DNA of 52,057 nt from Ichthyosporea sp. XGB-2017a (GCA_002811675.1 PDIM01010260.1:108378-160434), one strand, 5' to 3'; counted from the first letter of the stretch, positions 20,247 to 32,000 are shown. Program-made: numbers and translations. The notes: a model not told the origin generated them from the letters alone.

Positions 20247-21341
20247 ATGCGAATAAAAATGTTGGGGATTTGGAGTCGCCCGTTTGGACTTAGACCCTTG
20301 GTGGGTTGCCCTTGGTCCTTTGGGGCTCCATTGGCGAGTGCTTTTAAGAGAAGATCCATGCCTTTGTCTGAAGGGAAACTGAATCTTGCTTTCAGAGGAT
20401 ACCAGCGTGGTGTCTTTGGACTCGAAAGAGGAGGCACGTCAGTGAGAACGACTTTGTCTCGCAGGGAACTGGGTGCCATAAAATCTTCAAATGTTCAGTT
20501 TTCTCATCAAAAGTTTAGAGCATTTTCTTCGTCAGCTTGTATATATAAAAGGAGGGATGCGTTTGGGTCATATGAGCAGTTCAGAAGAAATAATCCCGGT
20601 ATAGTGCAGGCCGGTAAATATATTTTCTGGGGATCTGCTTTTATAGTTTTCTTTCCCGTGATAACAACGGGGCTGTACTACATGGTCATACTCGGGGCTT
20701 TTGCATTTGTATACAGAGCTTTGTTTGGCAGAAGAAGCATGAATGGTATGTACTCGAGGGCGTCGGGTGGGAAAGATCTGAGTTCTACTTTTGAGAACAC
20801 CCCCTTTGGTGATGTAGCCAGGAGGGCCAAAAGCAGCCAGTTGGGGACGTGGGCAGAACCCCTTGTTGAAAAATTTGCTGGGAAGATATTTGGAATGATG
20901 GGAAGCGCTTTTCAGAAGGCCGGTGAAAATGTAGATGTTGTGTATAACAACTCTACATACTTATTACAGGACCACAGATACGTGATAAAGCACGTTGTGG
21001 GAAATGCATTTGGGCCAAAGTCCGTGCATGGCTTGAATTGGGATAAGTCGGAAGTTTTTTTTGAAGTACCCTTCAGGCAGCAGAGTTTCCAAACAGCCAC
21101 AAAGGAAATATCAAAAAACAGTGTTTCGCTGTCGTATCTTGCCAACTGGAAACTGTCAAATGGGCAAAACTTACAGACACAAGTTGACCTTGATGCCATT
21201 GTGCCGGAGAATCGTCACGATAAAGTTTCTTTTTCCCGATTCGATGTCCGAGGACCGAATGGAAGAGTAGTAGATGTGTTACCCTTCCTTCAAGATGGCC
21301 GAGGTGATGTAGCTGAAGCAGAATTCCGAGATATCGAGTAG
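20247..21341 (+). CDS. unrecognised probable mitochondrial membrane protein
   Basis: About 364 residues from the first ATG at 20247 (MRIKMLGIW); an ATG four codons later is also possible. I do not recognise the family. The first 110 residues are rich in Arg and Ser with few acids, as in a mitochondrial presequence. Two adjacent hydrophobic segments follow (about GKYIFWGSAFIVFF and TTGLYYMVILGAFAFVYRALF) and then a soluble domain of about 200 residues with alternating hydrophobic pattern and motifs such as DHRYVIKHVVGNAFG and VSFSRFDVRGPNGRVVDVLPF. This layout (presequence, hairpin, soluble domain) resembles inner-membrane assembly or import factors such as Tim21-type proteins, but I cannot show similarity. 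Codon use looks like that of its neighbours. Confidence 0.6.
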   Translation: MRIKMLGIWSRPFGLRPLVGCPWSFGAPLASAFKRRSMPLSEGKLNLAFRGYQRGVFGLERGGTSVRTTLSRRELGAIKSSNVQFSHQKFRAFSSSACIYKRRDAFGSYEQFRRNNPGIVQAGKYIFWGSAFIVFFPVITTGLYYMVILGAFAFVYRALFGRRSMNGMYSRASGGKDLSSTFENTPFGDVARRAKSSQLGTWAEPLVEKFAGKIFGMMGSAFQKAGENVDVVYNNSTYLLQDHRYVIKHVVGNAFGPKSVHGLNWDKSEVFFEVPFRQQSFQTATKEISKNSVSLSYLANWKLSNGQNLQTQVDLDAIVPENRHDKVSFSRFDVRGPNGRVVDVLPFLQDGRGDVAEAEFRDIE

Positions 21342-22479
21342 CATGTATGCAGGACATTCCTCAACTATGGCACATGTTGTGATCAATTTTTAAGCTATTG
21401 GTAATACACATGTGTTTGTATAAAAGCACACGAAACATGCACCAGCACACGTTCGAGAAGTCAAAGAAAAAGAAAGCAAATATTTGGTCCGTATTTGGGG
21501 GATTTTATTTATGGAAACATGTGGAACACATTACTGGAACGAATCGAACACGGTAATTTTATTAAATGTGCGTTTGTTGCTGCTCAAGTTCGTATCTACC
21601 CCCCGCAGCTGTTTGGAGTTTTCCCAGGGGTTGAAGATTTAGTTTTGGTGATAATCGAGAACTATGTAATATAAGGGAATTGTATAATTCAAAGCTGTAA
21701 TAAATTAAAGCTATATTATATTGTAATTACGAAATTTAGCGGCCATTGTGCAAAAGCTGAAGTGTAACAGCACTCAGCAGGTCTCGATCAGCTTGTTTTA
21801 CCAGAATTAGCTACTAATCTGAAAGCAGCGCAGTGGCCATCTTATAAATAATTACATTGCATTGCATTGCATGGGTAATAGTCTTTATTACATTATAATA
21901 ACGCGCAGGCCAGCCGACGTACGTTACCAAGTGCAGCAGCTAGTCTATGTAGTGTTGCAAGTGATGAGGCGCGTTACATGTACAATATATTGTTGTCATG
22001 TATAAAGACACTGAACATGTTGCATTGTAATATAGTATTAAGAATGCAGCCTGAAGTGGATTTATCTAGATTATAATTACAGTATCAGGCAGATATTATT
22101 ATTATTGCTGCACTTTTATAATTGCGCCTCGTAATTATTTGATAATATAAAAAGATCCACTACAAATATTGGTATAAATTATTGTCACCGCCGCCCCCTT
22201 TTAACCCGATCAGCTGGGCCCCAATGACTGTACAGCTTTATAAGTCCTGGCACAGACCTTAATATATAGTCCGCATGGCAGCTTTGTATATTAGACAGCG
22301 CTAATTATCCCTCATAACTGCTAATGCTCTCTTGAATGAATATCCAGTGAAGGAGATTTGAGTTGACTGATAGATTTGTTTAAGTTTTATGCTTGACGTG
22401 AGATCTTGATTAAATGCACGCACGTAGCTATAATATTGTATCCTTGATTAAGAAAAGAAAAAAATAAGGAGTTGAGAAA
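21342..22479. other. non-coding region upstream of the nucleoside transporter
   Basis: About 1.1 kb of AT-rich DNA with no convincing open frame on either strand. It holds a short TTGCA tandem repeat around 21855-21871, ATTATT runs near 22095, and presumably the transporter promoter. No RNA gene was recognised. Confidence 0.5.
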
Positions 22480-23814
22480 ATGGATAAAATGGTCAACATT
22501 GATAGTAAAGTGAAGGCTCCTACCAAGGATTCCTTTTTGGATTTGAAAACCAATGAAGTCATTTTGGATTCCCGAAATGAAACTGGTGAACTTGACTTGC
22601 ACACACCCAGGGACAGGTACAATATGGTCTACATGCAGTTTGTTATGTGTGGTATTGGCTTTTTGTTTCCTTTTACTGTGTTCACTTCTGCCGTTGATTA
22701 CTTCAAAGACGAGTTTGAAAGCCATGATGATATCGCATTTATGGTCTCTGTCTGCTATAGTCAATTTAATTTGGCTGCCATGATTTTGAACAGTTTGGTC
22801 CTTGTCCACAGGGTCTCCGCAAATGCACGAATTGTTTTTGGGTATATTACTTTCGCAATTGCCTTAGGAGGACAGCCATTGCTTATGTGGCTAATGAACG
22901 AGCGTTGGGTTGGCTCAGATGCAGGATATTACATTACCCTTGTGCTTATTAGTATCTGTGGCTTCGGAACTGGTGTCCAGCAGAGCTCTTTCTATGGTTT
23001 TGGTGGAATGTTTCCCATGAGATATACCCATGCTCTCATGTTCGGTGAAGGAGTGGCCGGTATTTTGGCCTCATTTATTCGATTGACCACAAAGGGTATT
23101 TTCGGTTCTGATGGTCTTCGAATTTCTACATATACTTACTTTATTATTTGCTTTTTTATCATTGTTGTTTGCATCTGGTGTCACCAAATGCTTCGAAGAT
23201 CAGCAATTTGCAAATTCTACGTTTCTGCTGCAATGAAATCTGCTGACGATGGGTCTCTTGTCAGCGAAGAGAGCAAGGTTGTTGACTCCAGGCCCATGGT
23301 GAAGATATCAAAAATGCCTATTGTTCGCGCACTTGTCTGGGCCGGTCCAGCTGTGTTTCTGTGCTACTTTGTGTCTTTGACACTCTTCCCCGGTATTTTG
23401 GCTGAGATTGAAGACGAAAGCTTGGGTGACTGGCTTGTTTTGATCCTGATTGCCATTTACAACTTTTCAGACTTTTTGGGTAAGACCTTGTCCAGATATC
23501 GTCCTAAGAACCCATCCCCCTTTCTTTTGTTTGTCTTTGCCGTTCTCCGTATTGCGTTTGTGCCCCTTATCATCCTCTGTATCATGCCTAGAGATGACAT
23601 CGTGTTCGAAAGCTACTGGTATGGAATGGTGTTTGACTTCTTCATGGGACTTTCCAACGGTTATCTAGGATCCGTCTTGATGATTGTGGGGCCAACACTT
23701 ACATCACATGCCAATTCAGAACTGGCAGGGCAGTTCATGGTTCTTATGTTGATGGCTGGTATCACACTCGGATCTGACTTTGCCCTCATGTTAAACAAAA
23801 TTTGGGGTGTCTAA
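22480..23814 (+). CDS. equilibrative nucleoside transporter (SLC29/ENT)
   Basis: A 444-residue polytopic protein with about 11 hydrophobic segments. After a 40-residue cytosolic N-terminus comes the family hallmark PRDRYNMVYMQFVMCGIGFLFPF and TAVDYF-like TSAVDYFKDEF, typical of ENT helix 1 and its loop. Repeat 1 continues with a conserved GFGTGVQQSSFYGFGGMFP segment (helix 5 in ENTs) and MFGEGVAGILASF. A charged loop (about residues 250-280) separates the two halves, and the second half has DFLGKTLSRYRPK and FFMGLSNGYLGSVLM, both typical. It should move nucleosides or nucleobases across the plasma membrane. Substrate range is unknown. It is tail to tail with the folate gene at 23999. Confidence 0.9.
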   Translation: MDKMVNIDSKVKAPTKDSFLDLKTNEVILDSRNETGELDLHTPRDRYNMVYMQFVMCGIGFLFPFTVFTSAVDYFKDEFESHDDIAFMVSVCYSQFNLAAMILNSLVLVHRVSANARIVFGYITFAIALGGQPLLMWLMNERWVGSDAGYYITLVLISICGFGTGVQQSSFYGFGGMFPMRYTHALMFGEGVAGILASFIRLTTKGIFGSDGLRISTYTYFIICFFIIVVCIWCHQMLRRSAICKFYVSAAMKSADDGSLVSEESKVVDSRPMVKISKMPIVRALVWAGPAVFLCYFVSLTLFPGILAEIEDESLGDWLVLILIAIYNFSDFLGKTLSRYRPKNPSPFLLFVFAVLRIAFVPLIILCIMPRDDIVFESYWYGMVFDFFMGLSNGYLGSVLMIVGPTLTSHANSELAGQFMVLMLMAGITLGSDFALMLNKIWGV

Positions 23815-23998
23815 ACAGCGCGTGGAAATAGCAAAGAATGACGGATATCAACAAAAAAAATATGTATTTGTAACAGCAGACTATATTTGTCTTTGAAATT
23901 AGATTTTTGGTGGAATTCAAAGAAGGTCTTTATCATTAAATTAATTTATGAAGCTACTGTACAATAAATAAAATCTAAAACTTGCCATTCAATTGGCT

Positions 23999-24740
23999 TC
24001 ATCTCCTTATACATTCCTCTGACTCGCTAAAAATCGCATCCAGAATTTTGTCGTGTGGTTCCATGGGTACTGAATCGTACAATTGACAATCCAGGGATAG
24101 ACCTACCAGCACTGGAAATGTCTCTCCTTTGCCCTGCACAAGAATATCTTCACATGCATTAAAGAATCTGTCATAGTAACCCCGCCCCCTTCCTAATCGC
24201 GACCCATCCTTTCCAAAGCCCAGTCCAGGTGTGACAACGAGATCTAATTTTCCTGTTTCAAAAGCATCAACGTATTGCGAACGATCCGACGGCTGCTTTA
24301 TCTTCCACTTCGTTTCCGGAAGTGATTCGTACTCTTCCCAAGAATTTATTCTCAACATTACCATATCCGTGGCATCGTAGTGGGGGATATAGCAAGTTTT
24401 TCCCTTTGCAAATATGTCCTTCAGAAGTTCCACAGTGCACACTTCCTTTTCCATGCTCAGATACAATGCTACATGCTTGCTCTGCATGTACAGCTCTGAT
24501 TTCAAAAGCTGTAAACGAACGGCAAAAGAAAAGAGTAAATAAATTCATATACGAGCAGTATGTCAACACTCGGTCCAGTGTCCATCCCTTGCGGTTTTAA
24601 AAGACATTTCTACGTACCTTCCCAATCACCTTCTCGGAGGCCTTGGACACACTGTCTCCTGTCATTGCCTTCAACTTGGAAGAGATTTCCTTCCTCAAGG
24701 CACTTTTCGCGGCAGCAACAGCCCCTTTTGTACTACTCAT
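23999..24740 (-). CDS. MTHFS: 5-formyltetrahydrofolate cyclo-ligase, two exons
   Basis: Exon 1 is 24740-24618 (starting MSSTKGAVAAAKSALRKEI and ending at a GTACGT donor) and exon 2 is 24508-23999, joined in phase 0 across a 109-base intron to give 210 residues, the normal family length. The enzyme converts 5-formyl-THF to 5,10-methenyl-THF with ATP in one-carbon metabolism. Motifs: KSALRKEI at the N-terminus, LYLSMEKEVCT, then LDLVVTPGLGFGKDGSRLGRGRGYYDRFF, the strongly conserved folate/ATP site, and PMEPHDKILDAI near the end. No targeting peptide is obvious. It shares a short 3' region with the transporter gene. Confidence 0.9.
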
Positions 24741-25035
24741 TTTCAGCAATCTAGTCTTCCCATAAACACCACATCAAACAACAACGCAAACAAAATAAAA
24801 AAAAATTAAATGACATGACTCGCGGAGGAGGAGCCAGGGAGGCAATTGCACGAGCGCCTTTAATTTTTTGTTTTTTATTTCTATGACTCATAAAGGACAG
24901 TCCTTCCCGAGGGTGGTCCTTTATATGAAGCGACTATCATCCCAATTCAGGGAAGCAGATTTAAATTATTGTCATGCTGTGTGTCTGCTAGGAAGTGTAC
25001 AGAAGAATACGAATTAATAGATAATTTGCTAAAAG

Positions 25036-25824
25036 ATGTGGAAATCAGAAGTCCTAAAGCTTGCGATGAGGCTGCAAAGGGGAAGAAGTTGCAATGTCGG
25101 TATTCGGCCTGGTAATGTGACCGTGAATGTACTTGGATTACGCTTCTTTAGGTCCTCTGGCGGAGGTATTGCCGTATCTGACGGCAGTGAAGATCTGTAT
25201 AAAATATTAGATGTTGAGCGCAATGCCGATCAAAAACATATCAAGAAGAGGTACTTGGAGTTGTGCAAAAAACATCATCCAGACTCCACGGGTAAGGCAG
25301 ACGCCGATCATTTCCACAAGATCCAAAAAGCATTTAGCGTTCTGTCGTCCCCGCTTGAGCGACAGAAGTATGATGTTGAGAAAAGGGCTGGCTCCGGATA
25401 TAGTGGGGCCGGGGGTGGGTCATACTCTTATGGAAGTGCGGGATTTGGTCCCGGCAGGAATCCGGACGTAAAGGATCATGGGGAGTTTGACTGGCACAGG
25501 CACCAGGAAGAGAATGAGTTCAAGTATGAATATGGGAAGAAAGGAAATACCAACAAGCATGTTCCTCCGGCGTCTGATCTCACAGTGGCCTACATGGGTG
25601 CAGCTTTTACCGCTCTATTTATGGCATATGTCCAGGTGAGTCGAATGAAAAACTCACATGATGAGGTGGTGGAGCAGCTGGACAAAGTAAATCACGAATG
25701 TTTTGATGCGCTTCAGGACGCGAGGAATAGTGCCATTGCCCTGGGCAACCAACGCAAGTTGGACATGTTGAAGGAAAGGCATGAGCTGAGACAAAATGCC
25801 AAATCAGGGAATGTGGCTCCATAG
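25036..25824 (+). CDS. membrane-anchored J-domain protein
   Basis: A 262-residue DnaJ-type co-chaperone. The J domain is at about residues 54-117 (DLYKILDVERNADQKHIKKRY, with the essential HPD in KKHHPDS), preceded by a basic N-terminus (MRLQRGRSCNVGIRPGNV) that looks like a mitochondrial presequence. A Gly/Ser/Tyr-rich linker follows and then one hydrophobic segment (VAYMGAAFTALFMAYVQV, about 181-198) and a short charged tail. It lacks the zinc fingers and C-terminal peptide-binding domains of type I and II, so it is a class III J protein that would bring an Hsp70 to a membrane, probably mitochondrial. It is tail to tail with ALDH7A1, 114 bases apart. Confidence 0.85.
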   Translation: MWKSEVLKLAMRLQRGRSCNVGIRPGNVTVNVLGLRFFRSSGGGIAVSDGSEDLYKILDVERNADQKHIKKRYLELCKKHHPDSTGKADADHFHKIQKAFSVLSSPLERQKYDVEKRAGSGYSGAGGGSYSYGSAGFGPGRNPDVKDHGEFDWHRHQEENEFKYEYGKKGNTNKHVPPASDLTVAYMGAAFTALFMAYVQVSRMKNSHDEVVEQLDKVNHECFDALQDARNSAIALGNQRKLDMLKERHELRQNAKSGNVAP

Positions 25825-25938
25825 CCTAACAGAGTTCATACCGCTAAAGAATTCGAATATTTCAAATATAGGGGCTTTATTGTTGAATAATTAAAGTTGT
25901 CTCAGCACAAAGATGTGAAGAAAAACTTCTGGTGCATC

Positions 25939-27695
25939 TTATTCAAATTTAATTCCCTGAGCCAAGGGAAGTTCGCCTGAATAGTTAATAGTGCAGGTCG
26001 ATCTTCGCATGTACTGCTGCCATGCATCACTTCCAGACTCGCGTCCGCCCCCGGTTTCTTTTTCTCCTCCAAAAGCTCCCCCAATTTCTGCACCGTTTGT
26101 AGGGATATTGACATTCACAATGCCAGTATCAGCTCCAGAAGGCCCGATCCACTTGAAGATATTCTTTGGGTTTTGACTAAAGAGAGAACTACTTAAACCT
26201 TGTCTAACGTCATTGTTCAAATCGATGGCTTCATCCAAGGACTTCACTTTCATGACATAAAGGATGGGGACAAACACTTCATTCTTGGTGACTTCTGCCC
26301 CTGTAGAAATGCTAACGACTGTTGGTTCAACGAAATTGCCTGGGCGGTCAAGAGTTTTTCCACCACACAAGATCTTGCCTCCTTGTTCTGTGGCTTTCTT
26401 AAGACAATCCTGATATGCATTAACAGCATTGCTAGTGTGCAATGGACCGCAAAGAATCCCCTCATCAAGGGGGTTCCCAATGCGTACATTTCCATATGCC
26501 TTCACCAATTTCTCAACTATTTGATCATGGACTTTCTCATGCAAAAATAAACGCCTTGTGGTCGTACAGCGCTGCCCACAAGTTCCTACGGATGCAAATA
26601 AGCACGCACGCACAACCATGTCAACATCAGCATCTTCCATCACAATAAGTCCGTTGTTGCCCCCCAATTCCAAAATGTGTCTTCCAAATCTTTCTTGAAC
26701 AGCAACTCCAACCTTACGTCCAACTGGTGTACTTCCGGTAAAGGAAAGCAAATCCACTCTTCTATCAATACTCATTTTTTCACCAACGTCAGCGCCTCCC
26801 TGAACCAATGAACAGATTTCAGGTGGAATTCCATTTCTCTTAAAGACGGGTTCCATCAATTTAATAACAGCGACAGATGTTAGGGGGGTGGTGGGAGCTC
26901 CTTTCCACAAAACGGGATTTCCACAGACAAGTGAGATTGCGGTGTTCCATCCATAGACGGCAACAGGGAAGTTGAAGGCTGAAATTACACCCACAGTCCC
27001 AATAGGGTTCCACATTTCCAGCATAGCATGGCCTGGTCTCTCAGAAGGAATAATTTTTCCGTTCAACATTCTGCTCAGGCCGAGGGCATAATCGCAGATA
27101 TCGATATACTCTTGGACTTCGCCCTCACCCTCAGCGAGAATTTTGCCCATTTCCAAAGATACCAGCTTACCAAGCTCATGCTTCTTCTCTCGTAGGGCTT
27201 CACCAATTTGGCGAACAACTTCACCTCTAAAGGGTGCAGTCTGGTTAGCCCACACCTTTCGGGCTTGCTGAACTTTCTTCATTGTCGCTTCATAATCGTC
27301 CAGATTAGCCTGTGTAACACGAGCAATGGGTCTTCCTGTTGCAGGACAGAGAGATGTTACGGTCTCACCAGAACCTCCCCACGAACCATCGAAAACTCCG
27401 TGATTATCTTCAGCTAGACCAAGGTCACGTAACCAACCATGCTCTACTCACTCAAACACAGTCAGTTAGAACCCTAAAGTACACATGCTCACGCATTAAT
27501 CATTTTTACAATGTTCAACTTACCATTGATCAGCAATTGTTCATGAACGTCCTCCCGGGCAGCTCTGGAAGAAGAAAAGGAAGCTGCACAGTGATGGAAA
27601 GCGCCTGTAGACACAGTCTTCTTTGACAAAGAAAGGGCGGACACAGCCGAAGACAGCTTAGCTGCTTTTGCGGATGCGAAGTTAACAGAAAACAT
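25939..27695 (-). CDS. ALDH7A1: alpha-aminoadipic semialdehyde dehydrogenase (antiquitin), two exons
   Basis: Exon 1 is 27695-27524 and exon 2 is 27443-25939, joined in phase 1 across an 80-base intron to give 558 residues. The junction restores the conserved antiquitin start: LLIN, then [24 protein letters not shown]. Exon 1 encodes about 50 residues rich in Ala, Ser, Lys and Arg, a likely mitochondrial presequence. Catalytic features are present: the substrate-binding N in [13 protein letters not shown], the general base in LELGGNNG, and the nucleophile in [13 protein letters not shown]. The enzyme oxidises aminoadipic semialdehyde in lysine breakdown and other aldehydes, using NAD. The gene is head to head with CIAO2B. 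Confidence 0.92.
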
Positions 27696-28328
27696 GCCAA
27701 AAGCACAATACAAACTTAAATACACAGAGTCCAGAATATACTCGCGGACACAGATATCAATGAATCATATTACAAACACAAATCTCGAATAGAGGAGAGA
27801 CGGCGAGGAAAGAGCAAGGAGTGTGTACACAGTCACCCGCGTACAGTACGAGACACACACAATTGAGAATTAGCAAAACCACAGCAAAGAAATAGAATTA
27901 CCAAGTACCAGCTGATCATAATTACCACAGTAATAATAATAATACCAAACACAAACAATGGATCACGAGGGAAGATCCCCCCCTTCACTATCAAACCCTC
28001 TATACATTCATTTTTTTTTTCTTCGTTGTTCCCAGGAGGGAATAGGGTTCTAAGTCGCCTATCACTATTTCAGAGGATCTATTTGATGTGTGCCAGGGTT
28101 ATGCATGGACGAACAAGGCCGGGGATTATAATAATTCCGCATGTACCCTCGCTCCTTGCAATGACAACGCTCCTTGATGACTCATTGCTGCTTTTATGTT
28201 TTCTTTTTGTTGACTCGGGTAGTTGGTTATTTAAACTGCTTTTATAGAGGGAAACCAGGTAGATCTTGCTGTCGGTATTTAGTTCTTATATAAATATATA
28301 TTGGCTCTGATTATTTAGTAGTGAGAAT
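27696..28328. other. divergent promoter region, ALDH7A1 and CIAO2B
   Basis: About 630 bases with no gene seen. It contains a TAATAATAATAATAC stretch at about 27932 and TATATAAATATATATT about 30 bases upstream of the CIAO2B start, a possible TATA-like element. Confidence 0.4.
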
Positions 28329-28787
28329 ATGGATAATGCAAACCCGGAATTGTTTTCTGCGTCAGGGACAAGAGAATTAACCGAAGCGGATTATGATGAC
28401 GAGGTGGCAGATGAAATCGACGCAAGGGAAGTGTTTGATTTAATTCGAAATATAAATGATCCTGAGCATCCCCATAGTTTAGAGGAACTTAATGTGGCTC
28501 GCTTAGAGCAGATTCATGTAGACGATGCGGCGAGCTCTGTGCGAGTGGAATTCACACCAACCATTCCTCATTGTAGCTTGGCTACATTGATAGGTTTGTG
28601 CATCCAAGTACGCTTATTAAGGTCTCTTCCGTCACGCTTCAAAACCGATGTTCTTGTTAGTCCGGGATCGCATGCTCAAGAGGCGGCAGTGAACAAGCAA
28701 TTGGGAGATAAAGAGCGAGTAGCTGCTGCATTGGAAAACAAGCATCTTTTGGAAGTTGTAAATCAGTGTTTGTGTGCCAAAGGCTGA
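28329..28787 (+). CDS. CIAO2B: CIAO2B/MIP18 family Fe-S assembly factor
   Basis: A 152-residue protein of the MIP18 family, complete in one exon. With CIAO1 and MMS19 it forms the targeting complex that hands iron-sulphur clusters to cytosolic and nuclear enzymes. Family blocks are evident: an acidic N-terminus ([22 protein letters not shown]), [23 protein letters not shown], and the reactive-cysteine segment [22 protein letters not shown], followed by [19 protein letters not shown] and [21 protein letters not shown]. Length equals the family norm. It is tail to tail with the first large glycosyltransferase gene, 255 bases apart. Confidence 0.95.
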   Translation: MDNANPELFSASGTRELTEADYDDEVADEIDAREVFDLIRNINDPEHPHSLEELNVARLEQIHVDDAASSVRVEFTPTIPHCSLATLIGLCIQVRLLRSLPSRFKTDVLVSPGSHAQEAAVNKQLGDKERVAAALENKHLLEVVNQCLCAKG

Positions 28788-28980
28788 ATGAAAGCTTTTG
28801 TATACGTTTGTTGTTAACCCTTGTAAATAATTAAAACTGATAGTTTGAGAAACCATTTCGGACCATTCTTATTCTTAGCCAGGCCAGTACCATAAACATC
28901 CATCAATGTCAAACTGGTTTTCTCCTCTCTTGTGATTTCCTATAGTTCTACTCGTCACTCGTTTGTTATTTTTAGTTAGT

Positions 28981-28986
28981 TTTATT
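28981..28986 (-). promoter_or_regulatory. poly(A) signal of first GH-GT gene
   Basis: AATAAA on the minus strand lies about 57 bases past the stop codon at 29043, a fitting distance for 3' end processing of that gene. Confidence 0.5.
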
Positions 28987-29042
28987 GTTAGTGTAGTACA
29001 TTAACTGTGTTTAATTAAGTAAAATAAATATATCGTCATAAT

Positions 29043-32000
29043 TTAGCAGATGGACTCTTCATCTTCGTCACCGGTTGTGTGTTCAACAACAATTCCTTCG
29101 TCGCTTTTTTCGGTGGTCCGAATGTCAGGCATAGAAAGGTTGAGGGTCCCAGAAAGTTTTCGGCTGGAACTAGGAGAGATAATGCTAGCTTTCCGGCTAG
29201 AAGAAGGAGAGAATGGGCTGTCATTTCTTGACGGAGAATCATAATCTACGTTTACAGCATTTGCAGCACCATATCCAAGCTCTCCAGGAACGACATCATC
29301 TGGCCTAAAAGTGATCCCTTGTTGCTGTCGAACCCGAATTTCTTTGTAGATATTTCGAGCCAATAAAAGCTCCCGCTGCACATTTTCTCTTCGCAAAACT
29401 GCAAGGCTGTCAAGGTCATTTTGTGGATAGCTATCTTTTCTATTTGCCTCGGGATCATTTTCAATGTAAACGTTGTCAACCATGGCTTTGAATTGAACGG
29501 TCTCGTTAAAACGATCATTTACTCTCTTCTTGTTTCTAACGCACGGCAAATAGTAGAGAAGGTTGTATAACATCCCATAAAACCTCAATATCATCAGGGT
29601 GGGAAGCTTGTAAATAGTGGGGAAAACAACTCGCACTTCTGGTGGTACAGAGTATCCCGCAGGGGAAAGTACAAAATAATCAAACAGGATGTATATAAGC
29701 GTATGGAACGCCCAAGCAACAAGGAGCCCCAAAACGAAGAACTGTTTGTTCTCTGAAGTGATAATGAGATAAAGCCCATATAGCATCACAACCCAATCAT
29801 TGATTATCAAAGCTGCATCATGAAGGGCAATGAGTCGAGCAAAAAAGGCGCGCCAATGCCGTATGGCATTAAATCGGCAAATCATTTTCACATATTTCCA
29901 CAAGAATCTTTGACGAGAAACGTCCCACCCTTTAGCTCTTTGCACAAATAAAGAAGGCTCCCCACAGTTGCATTTTTCGACAGATCTCAGCCACTTCCAG
30001 TGCCTCATAATGAAATTTGGCACGACATCTTGAAAGTGAACCCAACAGACAGGAACATCAGTGCCGACAACAATATCACCGGCCACAGCAACTTTGTAAG
30101 AGGTCCCATGCTTTCTCTCTGGATGCAATATCCAAGGTTTGTTGGCTAAGCTGTGAAGAATCAATCCTTGTTGCAAATCATCTCCATGGTGCATAGTATC
30201 GTGTCTGAAAAGAATATCAACAATGGTATCAACTCTCCAAGTGCTAAAAGCACCGGAAGCAAACAGAGCAGTGCCCAGCCTAGCCTGAACAAGCTTCATA
30301 TATCCAGCCAAAAAATACTCAAAGTTTTGCAGTAAAGGTAATGGGTGATATCTCTTGTTCGCAGAGCACAACGGATACGCAAGGCACTGCACATCTTCAT
30401 CATCTGTGAAATATTTTACAACCACCTCTTCAGTCCAATTTCTAGGAACAATTGTGTCGTCGTCTATCAGGGTGACATAATCAATTTTTTTCTCATAGTT
30501 TCGAAGATTGTAAACTGTGGCAAACTGTGCGACGCTTTTGGATCCTTCAATAAGAGTGCCAAAGTTTACATTTGGTCCTCTGTACGACGGATGGTTTCTT
30601 GAATACTCGCGAGATACCTGCATACAAGCCCTCTCAGTTAGATTTACTTCCTTTACCGTTGATCCATTATCAGCAACAAAAATCTGCCATGGCTCTGCCT
30701 TTGTCAGAATATGCTCAATTGTTTTCTTGATTTTCGAAGAACTGTTATGACAGGCTATAACGAATGCATGACTACCTTCTTGCTCTATTCCATCAATGTT
30801 TTTCTTTTCAAATTCACCAAATTTCAAGAAATTACCAGCTCCTATTCCACCATCACCGTATGCAATATCAGCCGCAGTCACACGTCTCTTGGTGTGCGTT
30901 TCTACACTTTCAAAGGATACGTCATTTTCATCGCAATGTTCAACAGGATCATCGTTCATAACATCAGCTCTTCCATGACCGCTTTGGTTTAATCTAGCAA
31001 TTGTGTAGTCCTGCATATTAAAACTCTCATCAGCTTCGTCAATGGGTACAAAAGATCTATCTAATGCGCGCCCACTTATGAACGAGGTGTCCCCTGCAGA
31101 TGAATATCTTCCGCCATATCTTGGGTTGCTAGAGTTAATTCCACTTACAAACGAGGCATCTACAGCGGAATTAGCAAAGCTTGTGTTCCTCGACAACATG
31201 CTGCCTCTATGCGACCCCACGGGACTCATAAGAGTGGATGATGGCTTTGATGATCCTCTAGGCGAAGTCGCTAAGGAAGCTGAAGGAGCACCAAATACCT
31301 TACTTTGACTGTTGAAGCCTGAGGCCGGGAATGACCTCATGCTACCAGCGTCCGTAAATGTTTGTCCCAGTGGGGCGGTCGTAACAGTCAGGTCCAGCTC
31401 TGCATCTGAAAGCCCTGCATCATCCACCTCACTATTCGGCTTCGGGAATTTTACCCAAAATATAAACAAGAGAACTAAGAAACCGTCCCAGTTTAAAGAC
31501 AAAAAGTACAGCATATAACCAAGACTAAGTCCGTCATTGTTGGCAGCTATAGATTCAATATACTGTTTGACCATAATATATGGGTTACTGTAATCCCCAA
31601 ATGAATAATATACCATTATTACAGTGAAAAAGACAGAGAACAGGATAAAAGCAACTGCCTGCAACTGCTTTGAAGAGTTTCTCTTCGTGAAACCGGCACA
31701 GGAGTAGCAATATAGCAAGTGGGACAACAACGGCCTTAAAAATCCGGCATAAAAAAGTTGAGACATGAGGAAAAACAGTGCGAAAAGTGCGAGGTAAGTG
31801 TTAAAGACAGATAGACTAGATTGTTCCACAAAAGAATGATCAGTTGGGTCTTCGATCACTTTTGAGCACGCACAAAAATCAATATCTCTCATGTCTGAAA
31901 CAGTTGCTGGCGATGAGTATGATACTGAAGATCCTGGCATATTGTTCCTCGTAAAATCGTAAATATCAGCAATGCGTTGAACACCTTTCTTGAACCTTTC

